NCBI RefSeq assembly: GCF_002214605.1
Contig: NZ_CP015193.1
Location: forward strand, 1,897,980-1,961,979
Direction of reading: 5' to 3'
DNA length: 64,000 nucleotides
Source of the DNA: Thermococcus chitonophagus
GTDB lineage: Archaea; Methanobacteriota_B; Thermococci; Thermococcales; Thermococcaceae
The notes below the pieces were generated by a model. That model searched no databases, was not told the origin of the DNA, and saw nothing but the letters and a program-made list of their open reading frames with translations. The position numbers and the translations under genes were made by a program. How positions within the stretch are numbered: position 1 is the first letter of the stretch; each line of letters opens with the position of its first letter. This document shows, in pieces, positions 16,913 through 26,430 of this stretch.

Positions 16913-18818
16913 GGATGATTATTCCAGCTCCTATTAGTATCCCTAAGCCTAGACTTAATAAGCTAAACCTTGAGGTCGCTGTAAGGGTTTCAGTTACTAT
17001 GCTGGTCTTTGAGATCGGCACAGTTTTTGTTATTTGAACTGTTTTAGTTGTTGTAATTTTCTTTGTAACAATGGAACTTGATATTGTCACAGTTCTTGTT
17101 TTGACTACCGTCTTAGTAACGGTGGACACCTGGCCACTAGACGTCAGCACTGTTACATTAAAGTTCGCCCTTCCAAGGACTTTTCCATATGCTATTAATT
17201 CACCTTTTAGAACATAAGTTCCTGGAGTCACGGCAACGAGCTTCACTACAGATGTTCCCGGCCCAACAGGTACAACAACATTACCACCAAGAACATGACC
17301 ATTCGACAATAGACCCATACCATTAGGAAGGCTCAACGATAGATTTCCAAAGAATCCCTGAGGTGCTTTTATACTAACCTTAACATCAAAGGGAGACCCA
17401 GCTGGAACTTCACGTGGAGCCGTTATCGCAAAATTAACTGCAAGAGGTTTAACATTCAGCTTCGGCACATTTGATGAGAACTCCATGAATTTAAGTCCTC
17501 CACAGGCAAGGGGATACGGAATCGGAGCAACACCCTTTACTTTCCCCAAAGCCAGACTGCCCGAAGTGAGAGGAACCACAGTAAACTCAAACACTTTCTC
17601 CTTTCCAGGATCAAGAGATGGGATGTACCTCACGGCCTCATTGAGAACCCTAAATCCAGCCCCAGGAATAAACTCAACTATTCCTCCATATATTGGCCTA
17701 TTCCCCACATTTCGGACGATCACTTGAACTTTAGTTGGTACCAATGCAGTAGAGCTAGATGGAGGTATCACAGTTATGTTCAGAAGTGCCAGATACCCAG
17801 GCTTTTCTTTCGGGTTGTAGAATGTAATGAAAGTTCCCTTTTCACCATCTTGATCTTCACTGACCTCTACAAGCCCAACACTTAGGCCATCGTAGATTAT
17901 CGGGCTTATCCATACCTTACTAGCGTTCAAAACTCCAGACTCGAGCTCATCATAGCAGGAGTTTAAAATAGAGACATACGCCATGTCATCGGCTATTCCG
18001 TTTACTCGGAATATGTACGGGGAAATTACGTAGTCATGCCCCTCATAGACCGTAAACTCACGTGAAGGATCGTAGCTCACGCTGATTCCAAGGGCTCTGA
18101 GGTAGACCTCTATAAATATCCTGGGGTCACACATGTTGTTGACCATTATGCACCTGAACCCGATGTACTTCACTATGAAATCTCCAACTATAGCTGTATC
18201 TCCCTCCTCTATCCTGTAACTCTTCCCAGCATAGCCAACAGTAATAACGCTGTTCGTTTGATTATTCACTAACGTCATGTTTATGCTTTCTATCTCCAGC
18301 TTCATGTTTTCGTACGTTATATTATCCCCGATCTTTACTTCCCCCTTGAAAACCAACGGCCTTGGAATTATTGTTACAGTGTAATTTGCAAACGTGAAGG
18401 TAGAGGTCTTGAAGACCTTGCTCTCTCCACCATATGAGGCAACAACCTCAAATCCAGTAGGCGTAACATCGCTCACTTTTATTGTTAAGTTGCCCACCCT
18501 TACTTCTTGACCAACAAAAACAGGAGGAAACGAACCATTGACAAAAAGCTTTACTGGATCGCCTAAAAATACCCTGTAGATGGAAATATTTGCCATAGGG
18601 AGATTATAAATCGACCTTGGTATTAGTGAGTAGTACATAACTGAATTGTTAACCTCTTCAGCGACATAAATACTCCTCCCAGGATCAACGTCCAAGAAAG
18701 CCAGCGTTACGTTCCCATATGTAACCCTTTCCCCGATATCTATCCAACCAACAAATGAAGACGCCAAAGCCTGAGGAAGGAACATTAGCATTAGTAATAT
18801 CACAATTGTCTTCTTCAT
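16878..18818 (-). CDS. Stalked surface protein at the end of the archaellum operon
   Basis: A 646-residue exported protein. Residues 1-19 are a signal peptide (MKKTIVILLMLMFLPQALAS). Then come several immunoglobulin-like or NEW3-like beta domains (NVGNRPIYGGIVEFIPGAGF, FDVKVSIKAPQGFFGN), a Ser/Thr/Val-rich stalk around residues 555-610 with repeated VTKT/TVTKT units likely to be glycosylated, and a C-terminal membrane anchor (LSLGLGILIGAGIIILIAW). It starts three bases after the FlaJ stop with GGGGGATGA as RBS, so it is co-transcribed with the archaellum motor. A role at the cell-surface collar of the archaellum is possible but unproven. Confidence 0.65.
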   Translation of the reverse strand: MKKTIVILLMLMFLPQALASSFVGWIDIGERVTYGNVTLAFLDVDPGRSIYVAEEVNNSVMYYSLIPRSIYNLPMANISIYRVFLGDPVKLFVNGSFPPVFVGQEVRVGNLTIKVSDVTPTGFEVVASYGGESKVFKTSTFTFANYTVTIIPRPLVFKGEVKIGDNITYENMKLEIESINMTLVNNQTNSVITVGYAGKSYRIEEGDTAIVGDFIVKYIGFRCIMVNNMCDPRIFIEVYLRALGISVSYDPSREFTVYEGHDYVISPYIFRVNGIADDMAYVSILNSCYDELESGVLNASKVWISPIIYDGLSVGLVEVSEDQDGEKGTFITFYNPKEKPGYLALLNITVIPPSSSTALVPTKVQVIVRNVGNRPIYGGIVEFIPGAGFRVLNEAVRYIPSLDPGKEKVFEFTVVPLTSGSLALGKVKGVAPIPYPLACGGLKFMEFSSNVPKLNVKPLAVNFAITAPREVPAGSPFDVKVSIKAPQGFFGNLSLSLPNGMGLLSNGHVLGGNVVVPVGPGTSVVKLVAVTPGTYVLKGELIAYGKVLGRANFNVTVLTSSGQVSTVTKTVVKTRTVTISSSIVTKKITTTKTVQITKTVPISKTSIVTETLTATSRFSLLSLGLGILIGAGIIILIAWIQAHRSS

Positions 18819-18821
18819 CTC

Positions 18822-20531
18822 TCATCCCCCCAGTAGGTATAAGATTATCTCTCCCCCACCCAAGTGCATGAACTTAGCCATGAGCGTTTGTCCAACGTAC
18901 ATTCCCGCAGCAAAGACCCATAGAAGGATTACAAAGTAGTAAAGAGATCCAAGTATGTGCCCACCATCAGCAACCTTTATTGCCATAGCAGAAAGCAGTG
19001 AGTGAGCTATCATCATAACCAGCATTGAAATAGTGAGGAGCTGCATACCGCTTGGAGGAATAACGTGGATTATGTCACCGATGTACTCCGTAGGTATCTG
19101 CAACCTGCTGAAAAGGTCATTGATCGAGACGGCAACCTGGAATGAGGCAGCTAAAGAGAATGCAAACGCACCGGTAAGTCCAAGGATTATACCTATAAAA
19201 TTCGACACACTTTGCTGCCTCTTCCTCCTCAGTCTCACCAGCCTCTCAAAGTTCCTACTTATAACCTTACCAACGTAATCTGGTTCAGCACCCAATCTTA
19301 GGCTCTCCCTAAATATCTCTGAGAATATTCCAATTAACCAACTGCCAGTCTCAGCAATGAAGAAGTCCCAAGCCCTCTGACTGTCTACTCTTACAGCTAA
19401 TCTTCTGTAGAGGGCCCTTATATCCTCAGTTAGAGTTCCAAAGTCGTGAGCACTAAGGTACTTGAGTACGAGAAGTAGGGATGCACCACTTGCAGCAAGG
19501 GAAGATGCCAAGCTCCTTATGAAAGCCGGAAAGTTCTCATCTTTCCTGAATATCGATGCCTCCTCTTTCCTAATAACGTTCCCCACGTACATGAGAGGAG
19601 TTAACGTTAAGGCTATGACGAACGGGGTAGGAAGAGCGAACCTTGGCCTGATTACAACTAGGTATACAAGCAAAACTACCGGGATCAGGGCAACTGACAT
19701 TATCAGGGCTTTCTTTATCCTCTCCTGTCTGGGTGTTTTTACCTTCATCTCAGCCCAAATTGGATCTTCGGGCATCCTGTATTTTATAACCAACAGGGTG
19801 CCAATCTCCGCGGCTAAAATCAAGAAGATAAGGTAAAGAGCCAATCTACCGATGTTCTGGCCGGTAATTAGGGGCCCTATAATTATGAACGCCGCTGCAA
19901 ACACCACCGAGATTATAATTGATTCGTATATCTCCTTGAATATATCGAGATCATAGAGGGCACCTTCATAGAACGTCTGGAAGTCGTCCATAACGGTCTG
20001 TTGCTCTTGGAATAGGTAATCCTTCAGCTCAACACCACTATCCAAAGAGTACGCGAGTCTATCAAGGAAATCAGCAAAAACCCTGCTTGGAGTTCTTCTG
20101 GCTAGAAATCTAAAAGCTTCAGGCATCGAACGGTGGAGCTTGTCAACGATAATGTACACTTTTTTAAGCTCACTCGCTATTGCCCCAAGCTTTGGATCGC
20201 TCGCGAGAACCCTGAGCAGGTCACTCCTCCCAATTTCACTCGTTGAGAGTACCGCGAAATAAGTTATGAAGAACGGCAACTTTGAGTTTATGCTTATCCT
20301 CTTGGAATCAGCCATTAGATATGGATAAGCAACAACGTAGAGAGCTAGAATAATAGGAATTAAGTACATAAATAGCCTCAAACCAGTAGGGAGAGCCACA
20401 AGCCTGTTGAAGATGCTTATGGCAATAAAGATAACTGCAGAGCCAGCTAGCCCAGGTAACAATATCTTCCTAAGGTACTCCTTTGGATCAACGTCTGCCT
20501 TGACGAATATGCTGATCTTCTCCCCTGCCAT
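18822..20531 (-). CDS. flaJ: Archaellum membrane platform protein FlaJ/ArlJ
   Basis: The polytopic core of the archaellum machine, about 569 residues. It has two T2SS-F-like cytoplasmic domains (around SIGRSDLLRVLASDPKLGAI and RSLASSLAASGASLLLVLKYL) and several membrane segments, ending in FVILLWVFAAGMYVGQTL. It anchors the ATPase FlaI and the filament. ATG 20531 (MAGEKISIF) follows GAGGTGA with a five-base gap; a GTG nine bases upstream overlaps that RBS and is unlikely. It follows flaI in the operon. Confidence 0.92.
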   Translation of the reverse strand: MAGEKISIFVKADVDPKEYLRKILLPGLAGSAVIFIAISIFNRLVALPTGLRLFMYLIPIILALYVVAYPYLMADSKRISINSKLPFFITYFAVLSTSEIGRSDLLRVLASDPKLGAIASELKKVYIIVDKLHRSMPEAFRFLARRTPSRVFADFLDRLAYSLDSGVELKDYLFQEQQTVMDDFQTFYEGALYDLDIFKEIYESIIISVVFAAAFIIIGPLITGQNIGRLALYLIFLILAAEIGTLLVIKYRMPEDPIWAEMKVKTPRQERIKKALIMSVALIPVVLLVYLVVIRPRFALPTPFVIALTLTPLMYVGNVIRKEEASIFRKDENFPAFIRSLASSLAASGASLLLVLKYLSAHDFGTLTEDIRALYRRLAVRVDSQRAWDFFIAETGSWLIGIFSEIFRESLRLGAEPDYVGKVISRNFERLVRLRRKRQQSVSNFIGIILGLTGAFAFSLAASFQVAVSINDLFSRLQIPTEYIGDIIHVIPPSGMQLLTISMLVMMIAHSLLSAMAIKVADGGHILGSLYYFVILLWVFAAGMYVGQTLMAKFMHLGGGEIILYLLGG

Positions 20532-20545
20532 GAAATTCACCTCAG

Positions 20546-22159
20546 TCAGAGCCTGAAGCTCAGACCCTCGATACCCCTCTGGTAGAAGGCCTTGATCTCC
20601 CTATAAACGTCCCAGTAGTTGAATATCTTCAACTCGACCATCCTCTGTATTATCCTAGCCCTAAGGAAGAGCTCATCGTAAATATCCTTGGGATCTTCGT
20701 AACCAGCTATCTCAGCTATCTTCCTCTCAAGGATGTACGAGTTGTTCATACCTCTGAAGATGTGTTTGTCACTCACAGGATCCCACTCGAAGACGTTCCT
20801 AGTTGCGACCCCACCGAGCTCCTCATAGTACCCCTCGATCTCAACAACCGTTAGAACCCTTCTCAGGAATTTACCCCTAACGTAAACGGCCTGCTGGAAT
20901 ATGGCTATGTTGAGATTGTCTATGAACGTTATCGGAACGTTAATTGGAGAACCCGTGAAACGCTGTATCATCTTCTTAACGTCACCGGCGTGGAAAGTAC
21001 TCATCACTGGGTGACCCGTCTGCATAGCCTGGAATGCAATAGCACCCTCGGCACCTCTGATCTCACCGACTATGATGTAGTTGGGCCTTGATCTTAATGC
21101 TGCCTTAAGCAGATCGAACAACGTTACTCTACTCTCTTCAGGACCTCTCTCCCTCGTCACAAGCCTCTGCCATGTGGGATGAGGAACCTGAACTTCGGGG
21201 GTATCCTCAGCGGTGAACACTTTTGATCCGGGCTTTATGAATGGTATTATAGCATTGAGGGTTGTAGTTTTACCTGAAGCTGTCTCACCGCACACGAATA
21301 TACTCATACCATACTCTATGGCTAGCCAGAGATACGCTGCAATCTCGGCACTCATGGTTCCCCAGGCAACCAGCTGGGTAATGCTCAGTGGGGTTGCGGC
21401 GAATTTTCTTATAGTAGCACTCGGACCCTTCAATGATATGTCGGGAGAGTAGATTATGTTTATACGCGATCCATCGGGAAGGGAACCATCAACTATTGGG
21501 TTCCTGTCACTTACTGGCCTTCCAATTCTCTCAGAAAGGTTCTTAAAGTAATCAGCTAGTTCAACGTTGTCCTTCCACCTTATGTTCGTTGGTAGGTGCT
21601 CGAATATCTTGTGAACTAGAGAAACGTAGTGGGCGCCTATTATGTGGATATCCTCGATGTATGGATCTCTTGCCAAAGGTTCAAGAGGGCCTATCCCAAT
21701 GATGTCCCTCTTGATCAGGTAACGGAACTTCTCCATCTCCTCCTTGGTTATCGTGATCCCTTTCCTGCCTTTAACAAGAGAAAGAACAGCCTCCTCAAAA
21801 AGGGAGTCAAGAAATCTCTCAAACTCTTCCTGCTCCTCTGGAATATCTCTATTTGGGGCCAACTCAAGGATTCTATCTTTTATCATTCTGTACTTCTCTT
21901 CTTCCTCCCTCGTTTCTATCCTGGGCTCGATAACTATGTACTGCTTCTCGGTCTGGGGGTCACCATAGATGTGAATGAAGATTGGATCACCTACAGGATA
22001 GATTATATTTGGGTAGGGAATTTCCTTCATATCCCTACTTAGTTGAACGTGAAACTCCGGAACTTTACCATACTTCTTTCTAAACTGCTCAACGTACTTC
22101 TTTAGGTGAGGATTTCTCCTCATTGCATCCTCCAGTGTCTGGGAAACAGCCTCAGCCAT
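20546..22159 (-). CDS. flaI: Archaellum assembly/rotation ATPase FlaI/ArlI
   Basis: A hexameric type II/IV secretion ATPase that powers assembly and rotation. Of about 537 residues, Walker A is GETASGKTTT (291-300). The Asp box, the Walker B-like PNYIIVGEIRGAEG and the His box (STFHAGD) follow. The N-terminal half carries the FRKKYGKVPEFHVQL segment that docks to FlaJ/FlaX-like parts. I place the start at ATG 22159 (MAEAVSQTLED) behind GGGGTGGTGAGG. The longer frame starts inside flaH. Confidence 0.94.
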   Translation of the reverse strand: MAEAVSQTLEDAMRRNPHLKKYVEQFRKKYGKVPEFHVQLSRDMKEIPYPNIIYPVGDPIFIHIYGDPQTEKQYIVIEPRIETREEEEKYRMIKDRILELAPNRDIPEEQEEFERFLDSLFEEAVLSLVKGRKGITITKEEMEKFRYLIKRDIIGIGPLEPLARDPYIEDIHIIGAHYVSLVHKIFEHLPTNIRWKDNVELADYFKNLSERIGRPVSDRNPIVDGSLPDGSRINIIYSPDISLKGPSATIRKFAATPLSITQLVAWGTMSAEIAAYLWLAIEYGMSIFVCGETASGKTTTLNAIIPFIKPGSKVFTAEDTPEVQVPHPTWQRLVTRERGPEESRVTLFDLLKAALRSRPNYIIVGEIRGAEGAIAFQAMQTGHPVMSTFHAGDVKKMIQRFTGSPINVPITFIDNLNIAIFQQAVYVRGKFLRRVLTVVEIEGYYEELGGVATRNVFEWDPVSDKHIFRGMNNSYILERKIAEIAGYEDPKDIYDELFLRARIIQRMVELKIFNYWDVYREIKAFYQRGIEGLSFRL

Positions 22160-22179
22160 CCTCACCACCCCCTCTCGCT

Positions 22180-22878
22180 TCACACTACAGCTGCAATCTC
22201 AACTACAAGTCCTACCTTAGGCTCAACCCTGAAGGGTATAATCTTCTGAAATACACCCTTTGCATTGTTGTACTTCACAATCGTTGCCGAATTCTTTAGG
22301 TCGCCACCGAAAACTCTAACGTTAAGGCGCATAAGCAACGTTGATGCCTCTTCGAGGAGAAATAACACATCCCTGGGGAGCTCCTCTGGGTTAGCGGTGA
22401 GTATGATAACCTTACCTAAACTTGAGAGCCTCTTTATGTACATGAGGAAGTTTCTAACACTCCTAACCTCCTGCTCTCTCGAAAGGACGGATGAAAAGGA
22501 GTCAATCACAACGATATCCTGTTCCCACAATCTAGGTTCACCCAATAATCTGCTTAAGAACTTCCTCTCCTCACTAACTCCACTAAGTAGAGGGTAAAGT
22601 GATACAAATACAAGCTTTTTTCTTATGAGGAAAGGGATTACATCATAGCTAATCGACATCATCTGCTTGACATATTCAACAGTTGTATATTGAGAGGAGA
22701 TATAGCTTGCGGTATAACCGTTCATAAGGAACCCGTATAATAGTCTCTGGGAAAGTATGGACTTCCCTGTTCCCCTGTCACCTTCAATGAGCATTATTGT
22801 GCCAGCAGGAATGCCACCGCCAAGCCTCCTGTGAAGTTCATCGCCTTTTAAGTCAATCCTAAGGAGCTCCTCGACCAA
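22180..22878 (-). CDS. flaH: Archaellum RecA-like regulator FlaH/ArlH
   Basis: A RecA/KaiC-like ATP-binding partner of FlaI, about 232 residues. Walker A is GDRGTGKS (33-40) and the Walker B region is WEQDIVVIDSFSSVL. The frame is open further upstream (to 22998) but that part overlaps flaG. TTG 22878, placed after GGGGGTGATC, a full match to the 16S anti-Shine-Dalgarno, is the credible start and gives VEELLRIDLKGDELHRRLGG, as in other FlaH proteins. FlaH is thought to switch FlaI between modes by ATP-dependent binding. Confidence 0.9.
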   Translation of the reverse strand: MVEELLRIDLKGDELHRRLGGGIPAGTIMLIEGDRGTGKSILSQRLLYGFLMNGYTASYISSQYTTVEYVKQMMSISYDVIPFLIRKKLVFVSLYPLLSGVSEERKFLSRLLGEPRLWEQDIVVIDSFSSVLSREQEVRSVRNFLMYIKRLSSLGKVIILTANPEELPRDVLFLLEEASTLLMRLNVRVFGGDLKNSATIVKYNNAKGVFQKIIPFRVEPKVGLVVEIAAVV

Positions 22879-22903
22879 GATGATCACCCCCAGGTTACTG
22901 ATT

Positions 22904-23386
22904 TTAACTCTTAATCCTGAACACCAGAACTCTTCTCTTGCCGTTCTCGAGAACAATCTGAATTCTGTGGGGTACTGTTGTGTCCAATGCTGTGCCAAGT
23001 GTCACTGTAATAACTCCAACTTGGAACGGCTGAAGGCTCGTTATGGGATTGCCAGCTGTATCTGTGAATGTTAGATTTGAGGAAGGTACAAGATCTCCAT
23101 CGATGAAAACCTGAACTGAATCAGGACTAAATGGGAAAGCTATCTTTCCAATGTTTTTGACATAAAACGTGTAATTATAAGGTCCAGTACCCGTGACGAC
23201 AACAGCGTTTGGATCATTTATTATTGCAAATTCTATTTTGAGATCCTCTGCCACCATTGCTCCTCTTACTTTCATGCTGTTCGCTAGATCGTTTGTTACA
23301 TAGGCAAGAGCTCCGGCAACACTGCCGGCTATTATGACAGCAACTATGAACATTATCAGTTCACTTGCTGGTCCGCCTGCAGCCAT
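22904..23386 (-). CDS. flaG: Archaellum stator protein FlaG/ArlG
   Basis: 160 residues with an N-terminal flagellin-like membrane helix (ASELIMFIVAVIIAGSVAGALAYV) and an extracellular beta-sandwich (YNYTFYVKNIGKIAFPFSPD). This is the FlaG layout; with FlaF it forms a stator that contacts the S-layer. It begins directly after the flaF stop (stop at 23387, next start at 23386), which shows tight coupling. Confidence 0.88.
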   Translation of the reverse strand: MAAGGPASELIMFIVAVIIAGSVAGALAYVTNDLANSMKVRGAMVAEDLKIEFAIINDPNAVVVTGTGPYNYTFYVKNIGKIAFPFSPDSVQVFIDGDLVPSSNLTFTDTAGNPITSLQPFQVGVITVTLGTALDTTVPHRIQIVLENGKRRVLVFRIKS

Positions 23387-23857
23387 TCAGTTCACCTCCA
23401 CTGGACACTGAGTTGAGCTTGAGTTTACGATATAGCTGGAACCATTGTAATAGTACGTGATGATCAGGAGACATCCATTATCAAAAGCTAAAGTGGCGTA
23501 ATTTAAGCTCCCACTTGTATCTGCACCATTCGGTATTGTAACGGCGTAATCGTTTCCAGGAATTAGATATCCCAAATCAACTGAAGCAACATATGCCCCA
23601 TTATATATGACATCCACATCTCCCGGAATTGTCTGACCTAGGAATTGAAATTTAACATCAACATCAGTAGCTGAGATATTGTAAACCGAAACTTCGCCAA
23701 TCTTAAAATTTAGTTGGGAAAGCTTGAGGGAATACCAAAACTCCCTAGCCGCTTGAACCTCGTTGTAACTATTGTCCCACGCTGTATATAGTGTTCCTAC
23801 TGCTATCAAAAAAGAGATGAAGATTATCGCTGCACTCGCTGAAACACTGAACCCCAA
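23387..23857 (-). CDS. flaF: Archaellum stator protein FlaF/ArlF
   Basis: 156 residues. The N-terminal helix SVSASAAIIFISFLIAVGTLY is followed by the soluble outer domain with NFKIGEVSVYNISATDVDVKFQ, which is characteristic of FlaF. It is expected to sit in the pseudo-periplasm and bind S-layer protein, partnered with FlaG. It lies between flaD and flaG in the conserved euryarchaeal order. Confidence 0.86.
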   Translation of the reverse strand: MGFSVSASAAIIFISFLIAVGTLYTAWDNSYNEVQAAREFWYSLKLSQLNFKIGEVSVYNISATDVDVKFQFLGQTIPGDVDVIYNGAYVASVDLGYLIPGNDYAVTIPNGADTSGSLNYATLAFDNGCLLIITYYYNGSSYIVNSSSTQCPVEVN

Positions 23858-23872
23858 TAGTAATCCCTCCGA

Positions 23873-25138
23873 TCAGACACCGTAGAACTCATCCAAGGTC
23901 TTCTCTAGCATCTTGACTTCCCTTTCCAGCTTATCAAGGACATCCCTCGTGATCCTCAGACCCCTAAGCCTCTCAATGAACAATAGGCTTATTAGGTGAT
24001 CCTGAACGGTAAGCTTCTCAGCAGGCTTCCACTCTGGATCCCTGTGGTGTGGCCTTGTTCCTCTTGCAAACCTCAGCAGTTGATTGAGGACTTTTTCGCT
24101 TATCCAGCCGATCTCATAGTAGAACTCCAGAACTTTCTCGAGGTTCTGCATGCCTACCCTGTCGATGAGGAATCCAAGCCATTTTAGTGCAATCATGATC
24201 GAAACTACGTCTTCCGGTATTTCTTCAAGCCTTGCCTTCTTGGGTTCTTCCTCGAAGAGGATGCTCGCGATGTCCTCTGGGATCTTCATTTTCTCAGCCA
24301 TTCCAACACCACCCTCCTCAATCTTTTCTTCTTCAGGATGAGCGGAAACTTCAATCTCAGGTTTTTCCTCAACTTCAACTTCTTCTTCAGGCTTAACTTC
24401 CTCAACAACTTCTTCTTGTGGGATTTCTTCAATCTCAACTTCTTCCTCTTTAACTTCCTCTTCCTCAGGCTTAACTTCTTCAACAACTACCTCCTCAACC
24501 TTCTCTTCAGGCTTAACCTCCTCAACTTCAGGTTGCTCAGCCTCAGCTTCGAGTTCCTCAACCTTACCGGCAAGCTCTTCAATTTCCTCAGGCTTGACTT
24601 CTTCTCCCTTTTCGATCTTTTCTTCAAGCTCCTCAACTTTTGCTTTTGCTTCCTCAATTTTCTCGCCAGCTATCTTGGCCTCAAGCTTCTCGAGTTTCTC
24701 ATGTAGTTCCTCAATTTTCTCAGTTATCTCCTTTGGAACTTTCTCCTCCTTTGGCTTCTCTTCAAGGAGCTCCTCAATCTTCTCTATCTTCTCACTGACC
24801 TCAGCAGCTTTCTCGGCAACAGCCTCAGCCTTCTTCTCATGAACGGCAAACTTCTTCTCTTCCAAGGCCTCAACAAGCCTCGCGAGTTGAGCACTCAGAT
24901 CACTAAGCTTCTTACCAAGCTCATCAACCCTCTTGCTTATCTGCTCGTACTTTGCAGCCTGGCTTCCATAAGCATCAAGAACTCTCTTGACGATCTCGTC
25001 CAGTTGCTGTGGGGTTAATGAATCTTTCTTTGCCATGAGCTTTTCTCTGAGCTCCTCTATGACAACACTAGGAACCTTGCCCTTAAGTTCTGAAAGCTTT
25101 GCATTAATCTCTGCATCAGTGACATAGCCAACCTCCAT
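23873..25138 (-). CDS. flaD: Archaellum switch-complex protein FlaD/E (ArlD/E)
   Basis: 421 residues. The N-terminal half is coiled coil (KYEQISKRVDELGKKLSDLS), followed by a very acidic, Val/Glu/Pro-rich low-complexity stretch (roughly residues 195-285). The conserved C-terminal FlaE domain (LKWLGFLIDRVGMQNLEKVL, YYEIGWISEKV, LTVQDHLISLLFIERLRG) comes last. FlaC, D and E form the cytoplasmic ring that receives chemotaxis signals through CheF. The repeat-rich middle is coded by many GAG/GTT/CCT codons and may vary in length between strains. Confidence 0.9.
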   Translation of the reverse strand: MEVGYVTDAEINAKLSELKGKVPSVVIEELREKLMAKKDSLTPQQLDEIVKRVLDAYGSQAAKYEQISKRVDELGKKLSDLSAQLARLVEALEEKKFAVHEKKAEAVAEKAAEVSEKIEKIEELLEEKPKEEKVPKEITEKIEELHEKLEKLEAKIAGEKIEEAKAKVEELEEKIEKGEEVKPEEIEELAGKVEELEAEAEQPEVEEVKPEEKVEEVVVEEVKPEEEEVKEEEVEIEEIPQEEVVEEVKPEEEVEVEEKPEIEVSAHPEEEKIEEGGVGMAEKMKIPEDIASILFEEEPKKARLEEIPEDVVSIMIALKWLGFLIDRVGMQNLEKVLEFYYEIGWISEKVLNQLLRFARGTRPHHRDPEWKPAEKLTVQDHLISLLFIERLRGLRITRDVLDKLEREVKMLEKTLDEFYGV

Positions 25139-25141
25139 TGA

Positions 25142-25621
25142 TCACACCTCCGCAAGCACCTCGTAGAGGATCGAGTCTATATCAACACCATAACCCGCGA
25201 GCACTTTTATGTCATTCTTGACCTTGGCAAGCTCCATCTTGAGTTCGTCGATCTGCTTCTTTAACTCCTGTATCTCACTGCTTAGCGATGACTCCTGACT
25301 TAACTGTTCCTTGAAAGGATTGATTTCTTGAGATACTACTTCATAGAGCATCATGATGTCCTTTATTGTCTTATCAAGTCTCTCAATTTCCTCCCTTAGC
25401 TCCTGAATCTGCTTCTTAATGTTGTCAATACTTATCTTAACCCTCGGAAGATCGTTCTCTATCTCATTGAGTCTCTCCATAATCTGGCTGATCTGTTCAT
25501 CCTGTTCCCTGTTCTCTACCCTCTCCTCAAGCTCCTCGACAGTTACTTCCTCAAAGGTTTCTTCAGCTGGTGCTTCCTTCTTTTTCTTTTTGAATAAAGA
25601 TGAAAGGAACTCAAGAGCCAT
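25142..25621 (-). CDS. flaC: Archaellum switch-complex protein FlaC/ArlC
   Basis: About 159 residues of mostly coiled coil. A basic N-terminus (LEFLSSLFKKKKKEAPAEE) is followed by long heptads (MERLNEIENDLPRVKISIDN) and the C-terminal VLAGYGVDIDSILYEVLAEV. It forms the ring around the motor together with FlaD/E. ATG 25621 is chosen over the upstream GTG because GGGGTGA precedes it. It sits between the last flagellin and flaD. Confidence 0.85.
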   Translation of the reverse strand: MALEFLSSLFKKKKKEAPAEETFEEVTVEELEERVENREQDEQISQIMERLNEIENDLPRVKISIDNIKKQIQELREEIERLDKTIKDIMMLYEVVSQEINPFKEQLSQESSLSSEIQELKKQIDELKMELAKVKNDIKVLAGYGVDIDSILYEVLAEV

Positions 25622-25633
25622 GGGCCTCACCCC

Positions 25634-26419
25634 TCACTGCAACTCGAGTATGTTCTCTGTGTAGGTGCTTGGAGTGGTGAAGTCTATTACACCTCCAGCA
25701 CCATTCTCTGGAATTACCTTTCCTATGACTTTAGTTGCAGGCGGGAATCCAAAGCCATTGCTTGGCTTACCATCGTTGTCAAATGGTGTCAACCATAGCA
25801 ACAGCGCAGCCTTGTCGCCCCAGCTCAAGCTTGGATGCCTAGCGTCAGCAAGTGAACCATCCCCATCCTGAACAACTGCAATTCCAAAGACCATGAGGCC
25901 CTTTTCTGCAATTGCATAATACAGGTTCTCCCACACGTCTGCCACAGAGGTAACGTTGGTCCAGTTGGTTATAGGAGTATTTCCATAGGGAACCAAGCTA
26001 GAGTTGTAAGCGAATATGTTCGGAATGTCTCCCGTGTAGTGAATGTACTCAGGCTCAAGCCCCGCACTTTTGTCTGCTGCACTTCCCTCATAATATCTGT
26101 AGACCGCCATCTGCTTGCCATTACTAAGGACAATCCTCACATGTGCTAAATCAATACCTCCACTCCCTGCGTTTGGCGCAACATAGATGACAAGCCTAGT
26201 GATATTGCTTATTCCTGGGGGGCTACCATTCACATATCCACTAATTCCCAGGACCCTTATTCCACTAGCTACCTCCTGGGTTGTTTGTCTACCTGTTGCC
26301 ATTGCCTTTTGTTGGAGATAACCACTTGTAGCTATCAAAACACCCGCAGCTACTGCTGCTACTAGGACCATGGCGATGAAGACGATGAGCGTGCCGATAC
26401 CAATTGCACCCTTCCTCAT
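25634..26419 (-). CDS. flaB: Archaellin (flagellin), third intact copy
   Basis: 261 residues. A class III signal peptide (MRKGAIG before [18 protein letters not shown]), cut by the prepilin peptidase FlaK, is followed by the hydrophobic core helix and beta-rich outer domain ([20 protein letters not shown]). The conserved C-terminus [20 protein letters not shown] closes the protein. It is the longest of the three copies, with an insert around residues 90-140. It lies 11 bases after the middle copy. Confidence 0.93.
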   Translation of the reverse strand: MRKGAIGIGTLIVFIAMVLVAAVAAGVLIATSGYLQQKAMATGRQTTQEVASGIRVLGISGYVNGSPPGISNITRLVIYVAPNAGSGGIDLAHVRIVLSNGKQMAVYRYYEGSAADKSAGLEPEYIHYTGDIPNIFAYNSSLVPYGNTPITNWTNVTSVADVWENLYYAIAEKGLMVFGIAVVQDGDGSLADARHPSLSWGDKAALLLWLTPFDNDGKPSNGFGFPPATKVIGKVIPENGAGGVIDFTTPSTYTENILELQ

Positions 26420-26430
26420 ATCACATCACC

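Noticed and set aside
22879-22998. Longer FlaH start at 22998
   Set aside because: It would overlap the end of flaG by almost 100 bases, while TTG 22878 has a full-length Shine-Dalgarno match.
23996-24187. Small plus-strand ORF inside flaD region
   Set aside because: It lies wholly within a well-supported gene on the other strand and has no RBS.
24286-24842. Several open frames antisense to the acidic part of flaD, rich in Phe, Leu and Ser
   Set aside because: They mirror the Glu/Lys/Val-rich coding of flaD and have no start signals or homology; they are shadows.
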